DNA of 64,000 nt, taken from an uncultured Polaribacter sp. (GTDB lineage: Bacteria > Bacteroidota > Bacteroidia > Flavobacteriales > Flavobacteriaceae). The translations under genes were made by a program, and so were the position numbers. This document shows positions 28,242 to 36,255 of the stretch, in pieces. The notes below the pieces were generated by a model. The model was not told the origin of the DNA and did not search any database. It saw only the letters and a program-made list of their open reading frames with translations. The first letter of the stretch is position 1; each line of letters starts with the position of its first letter. The stretch spans positions 552,310 through 616,309 of the forward strand of contig CALSOT010000002.1 in assembly GCA_943788045.1 (NCBI GenBank), read 5' to 3'.

Positions 28242-30581
28242 ATGAAACATTACTTTTTTAATTTTATTACATTTTTTATTTCAACTTTTTTAGGTTTTTC
28301 GCAAACGAGCTATTTATCTCCGCAGGGAGATGATATCACTGGAGACGGGACTATTATAAATCCATTTAAAACAATACAAAAAGCAGCAGCTTCATCTACA
28401 GAAATACTTCTTTTGGAAGGTATTTATCAAGAAGAACAAATATTAAATAGTATCAATAATATTGTTATTAAGCCCGCACCTGAGGCAAATGTTGTTTTTA
28501 ATGGAACAGAGTTAATCACAAGTAATTGGGTACAACATAGTGGTAATATCTATAAAACAACTTTAACTAATGATATTTGGCAGTTATTCATTAATGATGA
28601 AGAAAAAGTAATGGCTCGATGGCCAAATACTACCTTTACAGACGATGTAATTTATGATAATGATACATGGGGGCATTCAAAAGGTAATGATGCTGATGGT
28701 GTTGTAAATGATTTAACAAACATTTCTGCGCTATCTGAAGAAACAAAAGAATTATCTGATTTTTCAAATTCCGATATTTCAGGAGCAATAATTATTGCTA
28801 ATTTTAATTCATTTAGAACAAAAGTTAGAAGAGTAAAACCAACAGGCTTAGATATCGCAAATAAAAAGTTTGAATATGAAACAATAGGCAGTGGTTATAA
28901 AACTAAACATCATTATTATTTTTTAGAAAAGAAATTAGCATTTTTAGATTCAGCAAATGAATGGTTTTATGATAAGTCAACAAAAACCTTATACGCTTGG
29001 AGTTCAACAGGAACAGGTTCTGATTTAAATAATGGAAATACCAAAATACGTGGAAAAGTGCAAACTTTTGCGTTAAATTTTACAAACTGTTCTAATGTTA
29101 TTTTGGAAGGATTTAAGTTTTTTGCAACTACCGTTACTATTCAAAATAGTAGTAATGTCATAATTAAAAACAATGTTTTTAGTTATCCGAACTACTCTAG
29201 AAGGATGGTAGATGATCAGATTTCACCCTATAATAACTCTCCTTTAGTTACCAATATAGATCAAAATTTAAGTACGGGAAAATTACATTCAAATGGTCCT
29301 AGTAGTAATTGTACTTTTTCCGGAAATGTTTTTGAGTATACAGATGGAGAGGCTTTAATTCTCGCAGGAAACAATCATTTTGTCTCTAACAATTATTTTC
29401 ATCATATAGACTGGTCATGTGCAGAGACACAAAGTTTAGGTTTGTCTATTTATTCGTCTGGTATAGATTTAACTTTCGATCATAATATTATGCATACTTT
29501 AGGCGCATCCGCTACTTTAAACCTTGGCGAAAGAGCAAAAGTATTATATAATGATATCTCTAATACTGGTTTAGGTCAAAGTGATGGTTCTATTGTACAA
29601 ATTACTAAAGGAATTGTTGAGGGCTCAGAAACAGCTTACAATTGGTTACACGACACAGAAAAATATGGTTTTAGATTTGATGCCGTTTCTGGAGATGCGG
29701 GAAACGCAGGAAAAGAAGGGCTCGCTCATCATAATGTAATATGGAATCTTGGTAAAGATGGTTTCGGAGGTATTGGGATGATGATTAAAGGAGATCAACA
29801 AGAAATTTATAACAATACTGTTTTTAATTGCGATAAAACAGATATTTTAATTATTGATGAGGGAGGTATTACAAATTTAGATACTTATACTAAAAATAAC
29901 GCAGCTGATATAATTTCTAATCATAGAACAAGCGATGTTTCTAGCTCAAATGATATTCCTGGTTTTACTTCATTTAACTATTCTTTATTTAATGACCATT
30001 CTAACAATAATACAGCAACAATAGACCCTTTGTTGACGAAATCTGTTGACGGTATTTACGATAAAAATAATGTTATTGCTAATCGAAGTGCTTATAATTT
30101 TATGCCAAATAGTAGCTTGTTAGAAAATAGTGGAACTATAATTAATACTATTACGAATCCAATAGTAAGTCATCCAAATGTTTTAACAAGAGATATCACA
30201 GAGGGTTTTCAAGGAAGTAATCCAGATATTGGGGCTTACGAAGTGGGGACAGCTCATTGGATTCCTGGAATTGATTTTACACCAACACTATACCCATGGA
30301 CTTGGCCAGATGATTCAGCACTAAATACAATTGAGGTAAATGATAATCAATTGTTAGGGTTAGATATATATCCTAATCCTGTGTCCCATATTTTAAATAT
30401 TACTGCTGGAAGCAATATTAAAAATATTATTATTTATAACATAAATGGTAAAAAATTAATGACCTTAAATGTTAATAAGAATAGGGATTCTATCGATATT
30501 TCTAATTTAGTTTCAGGTATTTATTTTGTGTATTATCAATTAAATAATACTTCTGGTGTGACGAAATTTATTAAATATTAA
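28242..30581 (+). CDS. secreted right-handed beta-helix protein with T9SS type A sorting domain
   Basis: A 779-residue protein with a signal peptide (ending GFSQ). A start typical of polysaccharide-acting beta-helix proteins follows (YLSPQGDDITGDGTIINPFKTIQKAA), then EEKVMARWPN, and a parallel beta-helix region of about residues 270-620 with repeated N/V-rich coils (SNVIIKNNVFSY, FSGNVFEYTDGEALILAGNNHFVSNNYFHHI). The last 75 residues are a T9SS sorting domain (LDIYPNPVSHILNI ... GIYFVYYQ). A polysaccharide lyase or hydrolase is plausible, but no catalytic site could be assigned. The KDG kinase/aldolase module on its right would suit a uronate-releasing lyase. That link is inference. Confidence 0.85.
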   Translation: MKHYFFNFITFFISTFLGFSQTSYLSPQGDDITGDGTIINPFKTIQKAAASSTEILLLEGIYQEEQILNSINNIVIKPAPEANVVFNGTELITSNWVQHSGNIYKTTLTNDIWQLFINDEEKVMARWPNTTFTDDVIYDNDTWGHSKGNDADGVVNDLTNISALSEETKELSDFSNSDISGAIIIANFNSFRTKVRRVKPTGLDIANKKFEYETIGSGYKTKHHYYFLEKKLAFLDSANEWFYDKSTKTLYAWSSTGTGSDLNNGNTKIRGKVQTFALNFTNCSNVILEGFKFFATTVTIQNSSNVIIKNNVFSYPNYSRRMVDDQISPYNNSPLVTNIDQNLSTGKLHSNGPSSNCTFSGNVFEYTDGEALILAGNNHFVSNNYFHHIDWSCAETQSLGLSIYSSGIDLTFDHNIMHTLGASATLNLGERAKVLYNDISNTGLGQSDGSIVQITKGIVEGSETAYNWLHDTEKYGFRFDAVSGDAGNAGKEGLAHHNVIWNLGKDGFGGIGMMIKGDQQEIYNNTVFNCDKTDILIIDEGGITNLDTYTKNNAADIISNHRTSDVSSSNDIPGFTSFNYSLFNDHSNNNTATIDPLLTKSVDGIYDKNNVIANRSAYNFMPNSSLLENSGTIINTITNPIVSHPNVLTRDITEGFQGSNPDIGAYEVGTAHWIPGIDFTPTLYPWTWPDDSALNTIEVNDNQLLGLDIYPNPVSHILNITAGSNIKNIIIYNINGKKLMTLNVNKNRDSIDISNLVSGIYFVYYQLNNTSGVTKFIKY

Positions 30582-30603
30582 GGAAATTAAATTTCTAAAA
30601 ATT

Positions 30604-30636
30604 AAACGTTCAAGTTAATTTTTGAGCGTTTTTTTT
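30604..30636 (+). terminator. Terminator after the beta-helix gene
   Basis: AAACGTTCAA (30604-30613) pairs with TTGAGCGTTT (30622-30631), one wobble, and is followed by a T-run to 30636. Confidence 0.8.
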
Positions 30637-30850
30637 ATGTGTTCTATTCTGTAAACTTTAATTATAAAATTTCAGATAAATTGAATCCATATTAAACAAG
30701 GTATAACAGATATTAAATTTATTTCTAAAGTAGGAGGTATAAATATATTTTAGACCGTATTACTAATTTTTATTGAAGTTTTAATATGGGAACTTTGTTT
30801 AATTATTAAAGAGATAAAAAATGAAAATTTTTGACTGTAAAAAGAATAAA

Positions 30851-31876
30851 TTATAACTTCTTTCTGTTCGAGGAATCTCTTACTAAAAGATCTACGTCTA
30901 ATATTTTCTTAGTAAGTGTTTGCTTTACAACATCTTTTTTAATGTGTTCTAAAAACACATAAGCAGCTTGTTTTCCAATTTCTTCACTGTGCTGTTCTAT
31001 AGAGGTAATACTTGGAGTTACCATAGAGCTAAAAGGTTCATTTCCAAAACCAACTAAAGCAATTTCTTCTGGAACTTTAATCTTTTTTTCATTCAAAACC
31101 TGCAATGCACCGAGAGCAGCATAATCTCCTGCAACATAAACTGCATCGGGTCTATTCTCTAAAGAAAGTAATTGAAGCATTTTTTCTCTACCGTCAATGG
31201 TACTTAAGTTGCTTTCTATTAATAAGTCATCGCTTAGTGGTAAATTATGTTTTTTTAATGCATCTATATATCCTTTAATTCTATTATTAAAGATTCTAGT
31301 GCGTTTATATCCCCCAATATGTGCAATTCTTTTACAACCTTGCTCTACAAGGTGATTTACTATTATATGACTACTATTGTAATCATCAATTCCAATATAA
31401 TCTACGTTTAAATCATTTTCTCCACGATCAAATAAAATCAAAGGAATTCCTGCAGATTTTACTTTTTCATAATACTTTAAATCAACAGTTTGGTTTGCCA
31501 TAGAGGCTATAATTCCATCAACTTGAGTGTATAATAGAGTATCGATACTATCACATTCCTTTTTGAAAGACTCGTTAGATTGCGTAATAACAATATTGTA
31601 GCCGTCTTTATTTAATACTTCTTCTAAGTTTTGAATAACAGAAGAAAAAAAGTTGCTATTCGTTCTTGGTACAATTACACCAACTAGTTTACTTTTTCCG
31701 CTTCTAAGTGCACTAGCTAGATGATTTGGTTGATAATTTAAGTTTTTTGCAACTTGTCTAACAGCTTTCTTGGTCTTATCACTAATTCTAGCATCGTTAT
31801 GTAATGCTTTAGAAACAGCTGCTGGAGAGATGTTTAAAACATTAGCAATATCTTTTATGGTGGTTTTCTTCTTGAT
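30851..31876 (-). CDS. LacI-family transcriptional regulator (no ATG/GTG/TTG start)
   Basis: A complete LacI-type repressor of about 341 residues can be read: the HTH TIKDIANVLNISPAAVSKALHNDARISDKTKKAV, the hinge YQPNHLASALRSGKSKLVGVIVPR, then the periplasmic-binding-like domain ending LDVDLLVRDSS. The first ATG in frame is at 31501, inside the effector domain. Between the in-frame stop at 31907-31909 and the HTH there is no ATG, GTG or TTG. The HTH is intact, so translation probably starts at a rare codon. ATC at 31876 (giving IKKKTTIKDIA) fits the family N-terminus best; ATT 31879, ATT 31882 and ATA 31891 are alternatives. A good promoter and an operator lie just upstream. Confidence 0.8.
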   Translation of the reverse strand: MKKKTTIKDIANVLNISPAAVSKALHNDARISDKTKKAVRQVAKNLNYQPNHLASALRSGKSKLVGVIVPRTNSNFFSSVIQNLEEVLNKDGYNIVITQSNESFKKECDSIDTLLYTQVDGIIASMANQTVDLKYYEKVKSAGIPLILFDRGENDLNVDYIGIDDYNSSHIIVNHLVEQGCKRIAHIGGYKRTRIFNNRIKGYIDALKKHNLPLSDDLLIESNLSTIDGREKMLQLLSLENRPDAVYVAGDYAALGALQVLNEKKIKVPEEIALVGFGNEPFSSMVTPSITSIEQHSEEIGKQAAYVFLEHIKKDVVKQTLTKKILDVDLLVRDSSNRKKL

Positions 31877-31897
31877 AATAATATTTTTTATATCTTT

Positions 31898-31913
31898 GCT
31901 TAAACGTTATAGC
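31898..31913. promoter_or_regulatory. LacI-type operator O1 at the regulator's own promoter
   Basis: GCTTAAACGTTATAGC is a near-copy of the perfect palindrome at 31988-32003 with two differences in the right half-site. It covers the expected transcription start of the regulator's promoter, which suggests autorepression. Confidence 0.7.
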
Positions 31914-31943
31914 AAATGTAACGCGATATTTCATAATAATCAA
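31913..31943 (-). promoter_or_regulatory. Promoter of the LacI-family regulator
   Basis: On the minus strand: TTG (31943-31941), a 20-bp spacer, and TACATTTG (31920-31913), a perfect TAnnTTTG. The expected start site falls within operator O1, and the leader to the HTH coding region would be only about 15-30 bases. Confidence 0.7.
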
Positions 31944-31987
31944 AACTATATTCTAAATATGTGGTTTTGATTTTATTTTATCAAAGT

Positions 31988-32003
31988 GCTTAAACGTTTA
32001 AGC
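31988..32003. promoter_or_regulatory. LacI-type operator O2 upstream of kdgK
   Basis: GCTTAAACGTTTAAGC is a perfect 16-bp palindrome with a central CG, the classic layout of LacI/GalR-family operators. It ends 30 bp before the kdgK start. It shares its left half and core with O1 about 90 bp away, so a looped or cooperative repressor complex is possible. Confidence 0.8.
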
Positions 32004-32033
32004 GGTTAACTAAAATATTAAATAAGAATTAAA

Positions 32034-33080
32034 ATGGCAAAAGTAGTAACATTTGGAGAAATCATGTTAAGATTAGCTCCTCAAGGATTTTTAAGATTTT
32101 CACAAGCAAATAGTTTTGATGCTATCTATGGTGGTGGAGAATCTAATGTAGCGGTTTCATTAGCAAACTATGGAGTAGATGTAGATTTCGTAACACGTTT
32201 ACCAAAAAATGATATTGGTGATTGTGCAATGATGGAAATGCGCAAAAGAGGTGTTGGTGTAGACAAAATTGTTTATGGTGGAGATCGTTTAGGTATTTAC
32301 TTCTTAGAAACTGGTGCAGTATCGAGAGGATCAAAAGTTGTTTATGATAGAGCACATTCTGCTATTGCAGAAATTGAATCAGGAATGATTGATTGGGATG
32401 CAGTTTTTGAAGGATGTGAGTGGTTTCATTGGACAGGTATCACACCTGCAATTTCGCAAGGTGCTGCAGATGTTTGTTTAGAAGCTGTTAAAGCTGCAAG
32501 TGCTAAAGGAATTACCATTTCTACTGATTTAAACTATCGTGCTAAATTATGGAATTACTGTGATAATGCGCATAGAGAAGCTGTAATGACAGAATTAACT
32601 TCTTATTGTGATGTTGTTTTAGGAAATGAAGAAGATGCAGAAATGCACTTTGGTATTAAACCAGCAGGAGCAGCAGTGCAAACAGCTGGACATGACGTTA
32701 AAGCAGAAGCTTTTTTATCAGTTTGTGAGCAAATGATGGAGAAGTTTCCAAGAGCTAAAAAGGTAATTACTACATTAAGAGGTTCTATTTCTGCTTCGCA
32801 CAATACTTGGGCAGGAGTTTTATATGATGGTAAACAAATGTTACAAACCCGTCAATACCAGATTACAGATATCGTAGATAGAGTAGGTGGTGGAGATTCA
32901 TTTATGGGAGGTTTAATCTATGGTTTATTAAAATACCCAGAAGATGATCAAAATGCATTAGATTTTGCAGTAGCAGCATCTTGTTTAAAACATACTATTA
33001 AAGGTGACGCGAACTTAGCAACTGTTGCCGAGGTTGAGAAACTAATGGGGGGTGATTCATCTGGTAGAGTTGCAAGATAA
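32034..33080 (+). CDS. kdgK: 2-dehydro-3-deoxygluconokinase (PfkB family)
   Basis: Phosphorylates 2-keto-3-deoxygluconate (KDG) to KDPG with ATP in the cytoplasm. The 348 residues show the PfkB start VTFGEIMLRLAP, the sugar-binding GGGESNVAVSLANYG, and the C-terminal PfkB signature DIVDRVGGGDSFMGGLIYGLL with catalytic base D288. It is first in the kdgK-PFK-kdgA order and lies directly behind operator O2, so it is likely derepressed when the LacI-family protein binds its sugar ligand. KDG in marine Flavobacteriia usually comes from alginate or other uronates. Confidence 0.93.
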   Translation: MAKVVTFGEIMLRLAPQGFLRFSQANSFDAIYGGGESNVAVSLANYGVDVDFVTRLPKNDIGDCAMMEMRKRGVGVDKIVYGGDRLGIYFLETGAVSRGSKVVYDRAHSAIAEIESGMIDWDAVFEGCEWFHWTGITPAISQGAADVCLEAVKAASAKGITISTDLNYRAKLWNYCDNAHREAVMTELTSYCDVVLGNEEDAEMHFGIKPAGAAVQTAGHDVKAEAFLSVCEQMMEKFPRAKKVITTLRGSISASHNTWAGVLYDGKQMLQTRQYQITDIVDRVGGGDSFMGGLIYGLLKYPEDDQNALDFAVAASCLKHTIKGDANLATVAEVEKLMGGDSSGRVAR

Positions 33081-33099
33081 TAGATAAAGTTTATAAATT

Positions 33100-33149
33100 A
33101 ACCTACAGGATTTAAAGCTATACTTAATTTAGTTGAAGTTTTGTAGGTT
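33100..33149 (+). repeat. Intercistronic inverted repeat between kdgK and the PFK gene
   Basis: AACCTACA (33100-33107) and TGTAGGTT (33142-33149) are perfectly complementary across a 34-base loop, without a long T-run. It may be an RNA hairpin that sets relative mRNA stability in the operon. Confidence 0.4.
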
Positions 33150-33192
33150 TCTAAGTTTAGTAAGTTAGAACTTTAAAATTATTAAAGATAAC

Positions 33193-34410
33193 ATGAGAAA
33201 ATCTATTGCAATTATTTGTGGCGGTGGACCAGCTCCAGGTATAAATACCGTTATAAGTACACTCGCTAAAACTTTTTTAAAAGATGGTTATGACGTAATA
33301 GGTGTTCATCATGGCTATAAAGGACTACTTTCTGATAATCCATCTCTAGTTTTTTTTGACTTTCATCGTGCAGATCGTATTTTTAGTCTTGGAGGTTCTA
33401 CTTTAATTATGAGTAGATTTAAACCAGAGGATAGTGATTTTAAAGCAGATTTTTTTAAAAAACACAATGTAAAATTATTAGTTACTATTGGAGGAGATGA
33501 TACAGCTTCAACAGCCAACAGGTTAACTAAATATGTTAATAGTCAGGATTTGGATATTGCACATATTCATGTTCCAAAAACTATAGATAACGATTTACCT
33601 TTACCAGACAGAAATCCAACTTTTGGTTTTCATACAGCGAAAGACGAAGGTGTACGCATTGGAAATACAATTTACGAAGATGCTAGAACTAGTGAAAACT
33701 GGTTTGTAGTTGCTGCAATGGGTCGTTCTGCTGGTCATTTAGCTTTCGGAATTGCTTCTGCTTGTCATTATCAAATGATGATTATTCCAGAAATGTTTGA
33801 TAAAACAAATATAACGTTCGAAAAAATAATTAATATGATTATATCTTCGATTGTTAAATGTAAAATTCAAGGTATTGAATATGGTGTTGCTCTGGTAAGT
33901 GAAGGTGTTTTCCATTTTATGAAAGAAGAGGAAATTATTAATTCTGGAATAAATTTCACCTATGATGATCATGGACATCCTGAATTAGGTAATGTGAGTA
34001 AGTCACATATATTTAACTACTTATTACAAGTTAAATTAAAAGAACTTGGGTTAGAGATCAAATCAAGACCCGTAGAATTGGGGTATGAATTAAGGTGTTG
34101 CAAACCAATAGCATTCGATTTAACTTTATGTACTTTGCTTGGTATAGGTGTTAAAAAATTATATGATCAAGGAATTTCTGGTTGTATTGTTAGTGCAAAT
34201 TCAAACGGAGATATAATGCCATTGTTTTTAAAGGATTTTGAAGATAATGAAGGTAAAATACCACCTAGATTAGTCGACATTAATTCTGATATGGCGCAAC
34301 TGTTTATTAAAAACCTTTTTTACATTAAAGAAAAGGATTATGAAGAAGCAAAAAAATATTTATCTAATCCACAAGATTACGATTTCAAAAAAATATTAAA
34401 TTGGAATTAA
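33193..34410 (+). CDS. phosphofructokinase-family enzyme with diphosphate-type active site
   Basis: PFKA-fold enzyme of 405 residues: ICGGGPAPGINTVI, GGSTLIMSR, TIGGDDTAS (G100-G101-D102-D103), HVPKTIDNDL (P128-K129-T130-I131-D132), AAMGRSAGHLA, and the late ELRCCKP. ATP-dependent bacterial enzymes have GGDG and PGTID. Asp and Lys at these two places (D103, K129) are known from diphosphate-dependent PFKs, where they block ATP and contact PPi. I therefore infer PPi use, or a different sugar-phosphate substrate. Being between kdgK and kdgA is unusual, since PFK belongs to Embden-Meyerhof glycolysis. A reversible PPi-PFK could serve gluconeogenesis from uronates. Confidence 0.85.
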   Translation: MRKSIAIICGGGPAPGINTVISTLAKTFLKDGYDVIGVHHGYKGLLSDNPSLVFFDFHRADRIFSLGGSTLIMSRFKPEDSDFKADFFKKHNVKLLVTIGGDDTASTANRLTKYVNSQDLDIAHIHVPKTIDNDLPLPDRNPTFGFHTAKDEGVRIGNTIYEDARTSENWFVVAAMGRSAGHLAFGIASACHYQMMIIPEMFDKTNITFEKIINMIISSIVKCKIQGIEYGVALVSEGVFHFMKEEEIINSGINFTYDDHGHPELGNVSKSHIFNYLLQVKLKELGLEIKSRPVELGYELRCCKPIAFDLTLCTLLGIGVKKLYDQGISGCIVSANSNGDIMPLFLKDFEDNEGKIPPRLVDINSDMAQLFIKNLFYIKEKDYEEAKKYLSNPQDYDFKKILNWN

Positions 34411-34455
34411 ATAAATTAAATTTAATTAATATAGAATAAAAAAAACATATATAAA

Positions 34456-35124
34456 ATGGCACAATTTTCGAGATTAGAAGTAGCTCAAGTAATGAAAGAA
34501 ACAGGAATGATTCCTTTGTTTTTTCATAATGATATAGATTTAAGTAAAAAAGTATTAAAAGCATGTTATGATGGTGGAGCGCGTTTAATGGAGTTTACAG
34601 CTCGTGGAGATTTTGCTCACGAGGTTTTTGGTGAGTTAACAAAATATGCCATTGCTGAATTGCCAGGAATGATAATGGGGGTTGGTTCTGTGACTGATGC
34701 AGGCGCGGCTTCATTATATATGGCTTTGGGGGCAAATTTTATTGTAACTCCTGTTTTAAGAGAAGACATTGCAATTGCTTGTAACCGTAAAAAAGTTTTA
34801 TGGTCTCCTGGTTGTGGTACGTTAACAGAAATAACCAGAGCAGAGGAATTAGGATGTGAAATCGTAAAATTATTTCCTGGTGACATTTATGGACCACAAT
34901 TTGTGAAAGGAGTTAAAGGACCACAACCTTGGACAAGTGTTATGCCTACGGGTGGTGTTGCTCCAACTGAAGAAAACTTAAGAGGTTGGTTTGATGCAGG
35001 TGTTACTTGCGTTGGAATGGGGTCTAAATTAATTTCAAAAGAAATTATAGCTAACCAAGATTATGCAAAATTAGAAAAAGATGTAAGAGCAGCTTTAGCT
35101 ATTGTAAAATCAGTAAAAAAATAA
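34456..35124 (+). CDS. kdgA: KDPG aldolase (2-dehydro-3-deoxy-phosphogluconate aldolase)
   Basis: Class I aldolase splitting KDPG into pyruvate and glyceraldehyde 3-phosphate, the closing step of the lower Entner-Doudoroff route. The 222 residues show the family order: MEFTARGD, MIMGVGSVTDAGAA, the WSPGCGTLTEI loop, the Schiff-base lysine in CEIVKLFPGD, and the phosphate-binding MPTGGVAPTEEN and GMGSKL. It follows the PFK gene and precedes a strong terminator, closing the operon that starts at kdgK. Confidence 0.93.
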   Translation: MAQFSRLEVAQVMKETGMIPLFFHNDIDLSKKVLKACYDGGARLMEFTARGDFAHEVFGELTKYAIAELPGMIMGVGSVTDAGAASLYMALGANFIVTPVLREDIAIACNRKKVLWSPGCGTLTEITRAEELGCEIVKLFPGDIYGPQFVKGVKGPQPWTSVMPTGGVAPTEENLRGWFDAGVTCVGMGSKLISKEIIANQDYAKLEKDVRAALAIVKSVKK

Positions 35125-35141
35125 AATAGCACGTATTTTTT

Positions 35142-35173
35142 AAAAACTCCAATTGAAAAGTTGGAGTTTTTTT
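35142..35173 (+). terminator. Terminator after kdgA
   Basis: AAAAACTCCAA (35142-35152) pairs perfectly with TTGGAGTTTTT (35161-35171) around an eight-base loop and continues in T's. It ends the kdgK operon. Confidence 0.9.
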
Positions 35174-35301
35174 ATGTTTAAAAAATACATTAATCTAATA
35201 TAAAATGTATTTCATCGATATAAATTATTCATTTAACGTATCTTTTATGTCTTTAATGTTTAATTTTTAAAAAATTAAAGCAAATATTATAAATTTGATT
35301 C

Positions 35302-35715
35302 ATGGAAAAAAAATTAAAAGTTTTGCTAATTGAAGATAATTTGATTGAGATTATGAAAATGAAGAGAACAATTTCTTTATTAAAATTTGATCATACAATA
35401 CATGAAGCTAAAAATGGAGAAGAAGCATTAAAAATTTTAGAAGATAAAAGCAAGTTTCCTGATATTATCTTATTGGACTTAAATATGCCAAAAATGAGTG
35501 GTGTAGAATTTCTGACAGTCATAAAAGAAAAGGATCAATTTAAACACATTCCTGTTATCATATTAACAACATCAGATAATCAAAAAGATTTATTGGAATG
35601 TTATCGAATAGGAGTTTCTGGGTATGTTCTAAAGCCTTTAAAATATAATGATTATGTCGATAAAATTAAAGATATTTTGTTATATTGGAGTATGAATGAA
35701 TTAAAAAAAATTTAA
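35302..35715 (+). CDS. single-domain response regulator
   Basis: A 137-residue receiver with no output domain: E11-D12, phospho-acceptor D59 in ILLDLNMPKMSG, a switch T (LTTSDN) and K (VLKPL). It is the first gene of the H-NOX cluster. Its stop is directly followed by the H-NOX ATG, so the two are co-translated. It is the Rcp1-like type often used as a shuttle or output by direct binding. A perfect -7 box TAAATTTG (35290-35297) ends 4 bp before the ATG, which would give a leaderless mRNA, but no TTG -33 box is seen. Confidence 0.92.
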   Translation: MEKKLKVLLIEDNLIEIMKMKRTISLLKFDHTIHEAKNGEEALKILEDKSKFPDIILLDLNMPKMSGVEFLTVIKEKDQFKHIPVIILTTSDNQKDLLECYRIGVSGYVLKPLKYNDYVDKIKDILLYWSMNELKKI

Positions 35716-36255
35716 ATGAAAGGAATTGTTTTTACGGAGTTTTTAGATTTAGTAGAAGATAAGTTTGGTTTAGAAATGGTAGATAAAATCATTTATCAAT
35801 CAAATCTTGATTCAGAAGGAGTTTACACAGCTGTTGGTACTTATAGTTTTTCAGAAATGTTGCAACTATTATCAAATTTAAGCAGAAATACAGGTATATC
35901 GCCAGATGACTTATTATTGGTATACGGAGAACACTTTTTTTCTGTTATAGAAACAAGTTACCCCGATCTTTTAGCTACCTATAACGATCCGATAGAAATG
36001 TTAGCTTCTATTGAAAATCATATACATGTAGAAGTCCTTAAAATTTATCCCGATGCAGAGTTGCCTACTTTTATCGTAGAAAACAAAACAGAAAATTCTA
36101 TAACAATGGTATATAAATCTAGCAGAGCAATGCACCATTTTGGATTAGGTTTAATGAATAAAACTTTTGAATATTTTAATAGCTCTGCTACAATTTCTCT
36201 AGATAAAATTAAGGAGGATGGCTCTGAGGTAAGGTTTACTGTTAATCAAAATTAA
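35716..36255 (+). CDS. hnoX: H-NOX heme nitric oxide/oxygen-binding protein
   Basis: Stand-alone heme sensor, 179 residues, typical length. Diagnostic residues are at the canonical places: proximal heme ligand H102 in IENHIHVEVLKIYPDAELP and the heme-propionate motif Y133-x-S135-x-R137 (VYKSSR). The position five after that Arg, where O2-binding H-NOX proteins carry a distal Tyr, is Phe142, so an NO sensor is more likely than an O2 sensor. Its stop overlaps the kinase start by one base. Known H-NOX proteins of this kind inhibit a partner histidine kinase when NO is bound. Confidence 0.94.
   Translation: MKGIVFTEFLDLVEDKFGLEMVDKIIYQSNLDSEGVYTAVGTYSFSEMLQLLSNLSRNTGISPDDLLLVYGEHFFSVIETSYPDLLATYNDPIEMLASIENHIHVEVLKIYPDAELPTFIVENKTENSITMVYKSSRAMHHFGLGLMNKTFEYFNSSATISLDKIKEDGSEVRFTVNQN

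Noticed and set aside
30603..30614. Partial match to the LacI operator core (TTAAACGTTCAAG-like) after the beta-helix gene
   Set aside because: It is one arm of the terminator hairpin and lies downstream of the gene, not at a promoter.
30851..31501. A 216-residue LacI fragment starting at ATG 31501 as the real gene
   Set aside because: The frame continues upstream without a stop through a complete hinge and HTH, with a promoter and operator in the right place. The fragment would lack DNA binding.
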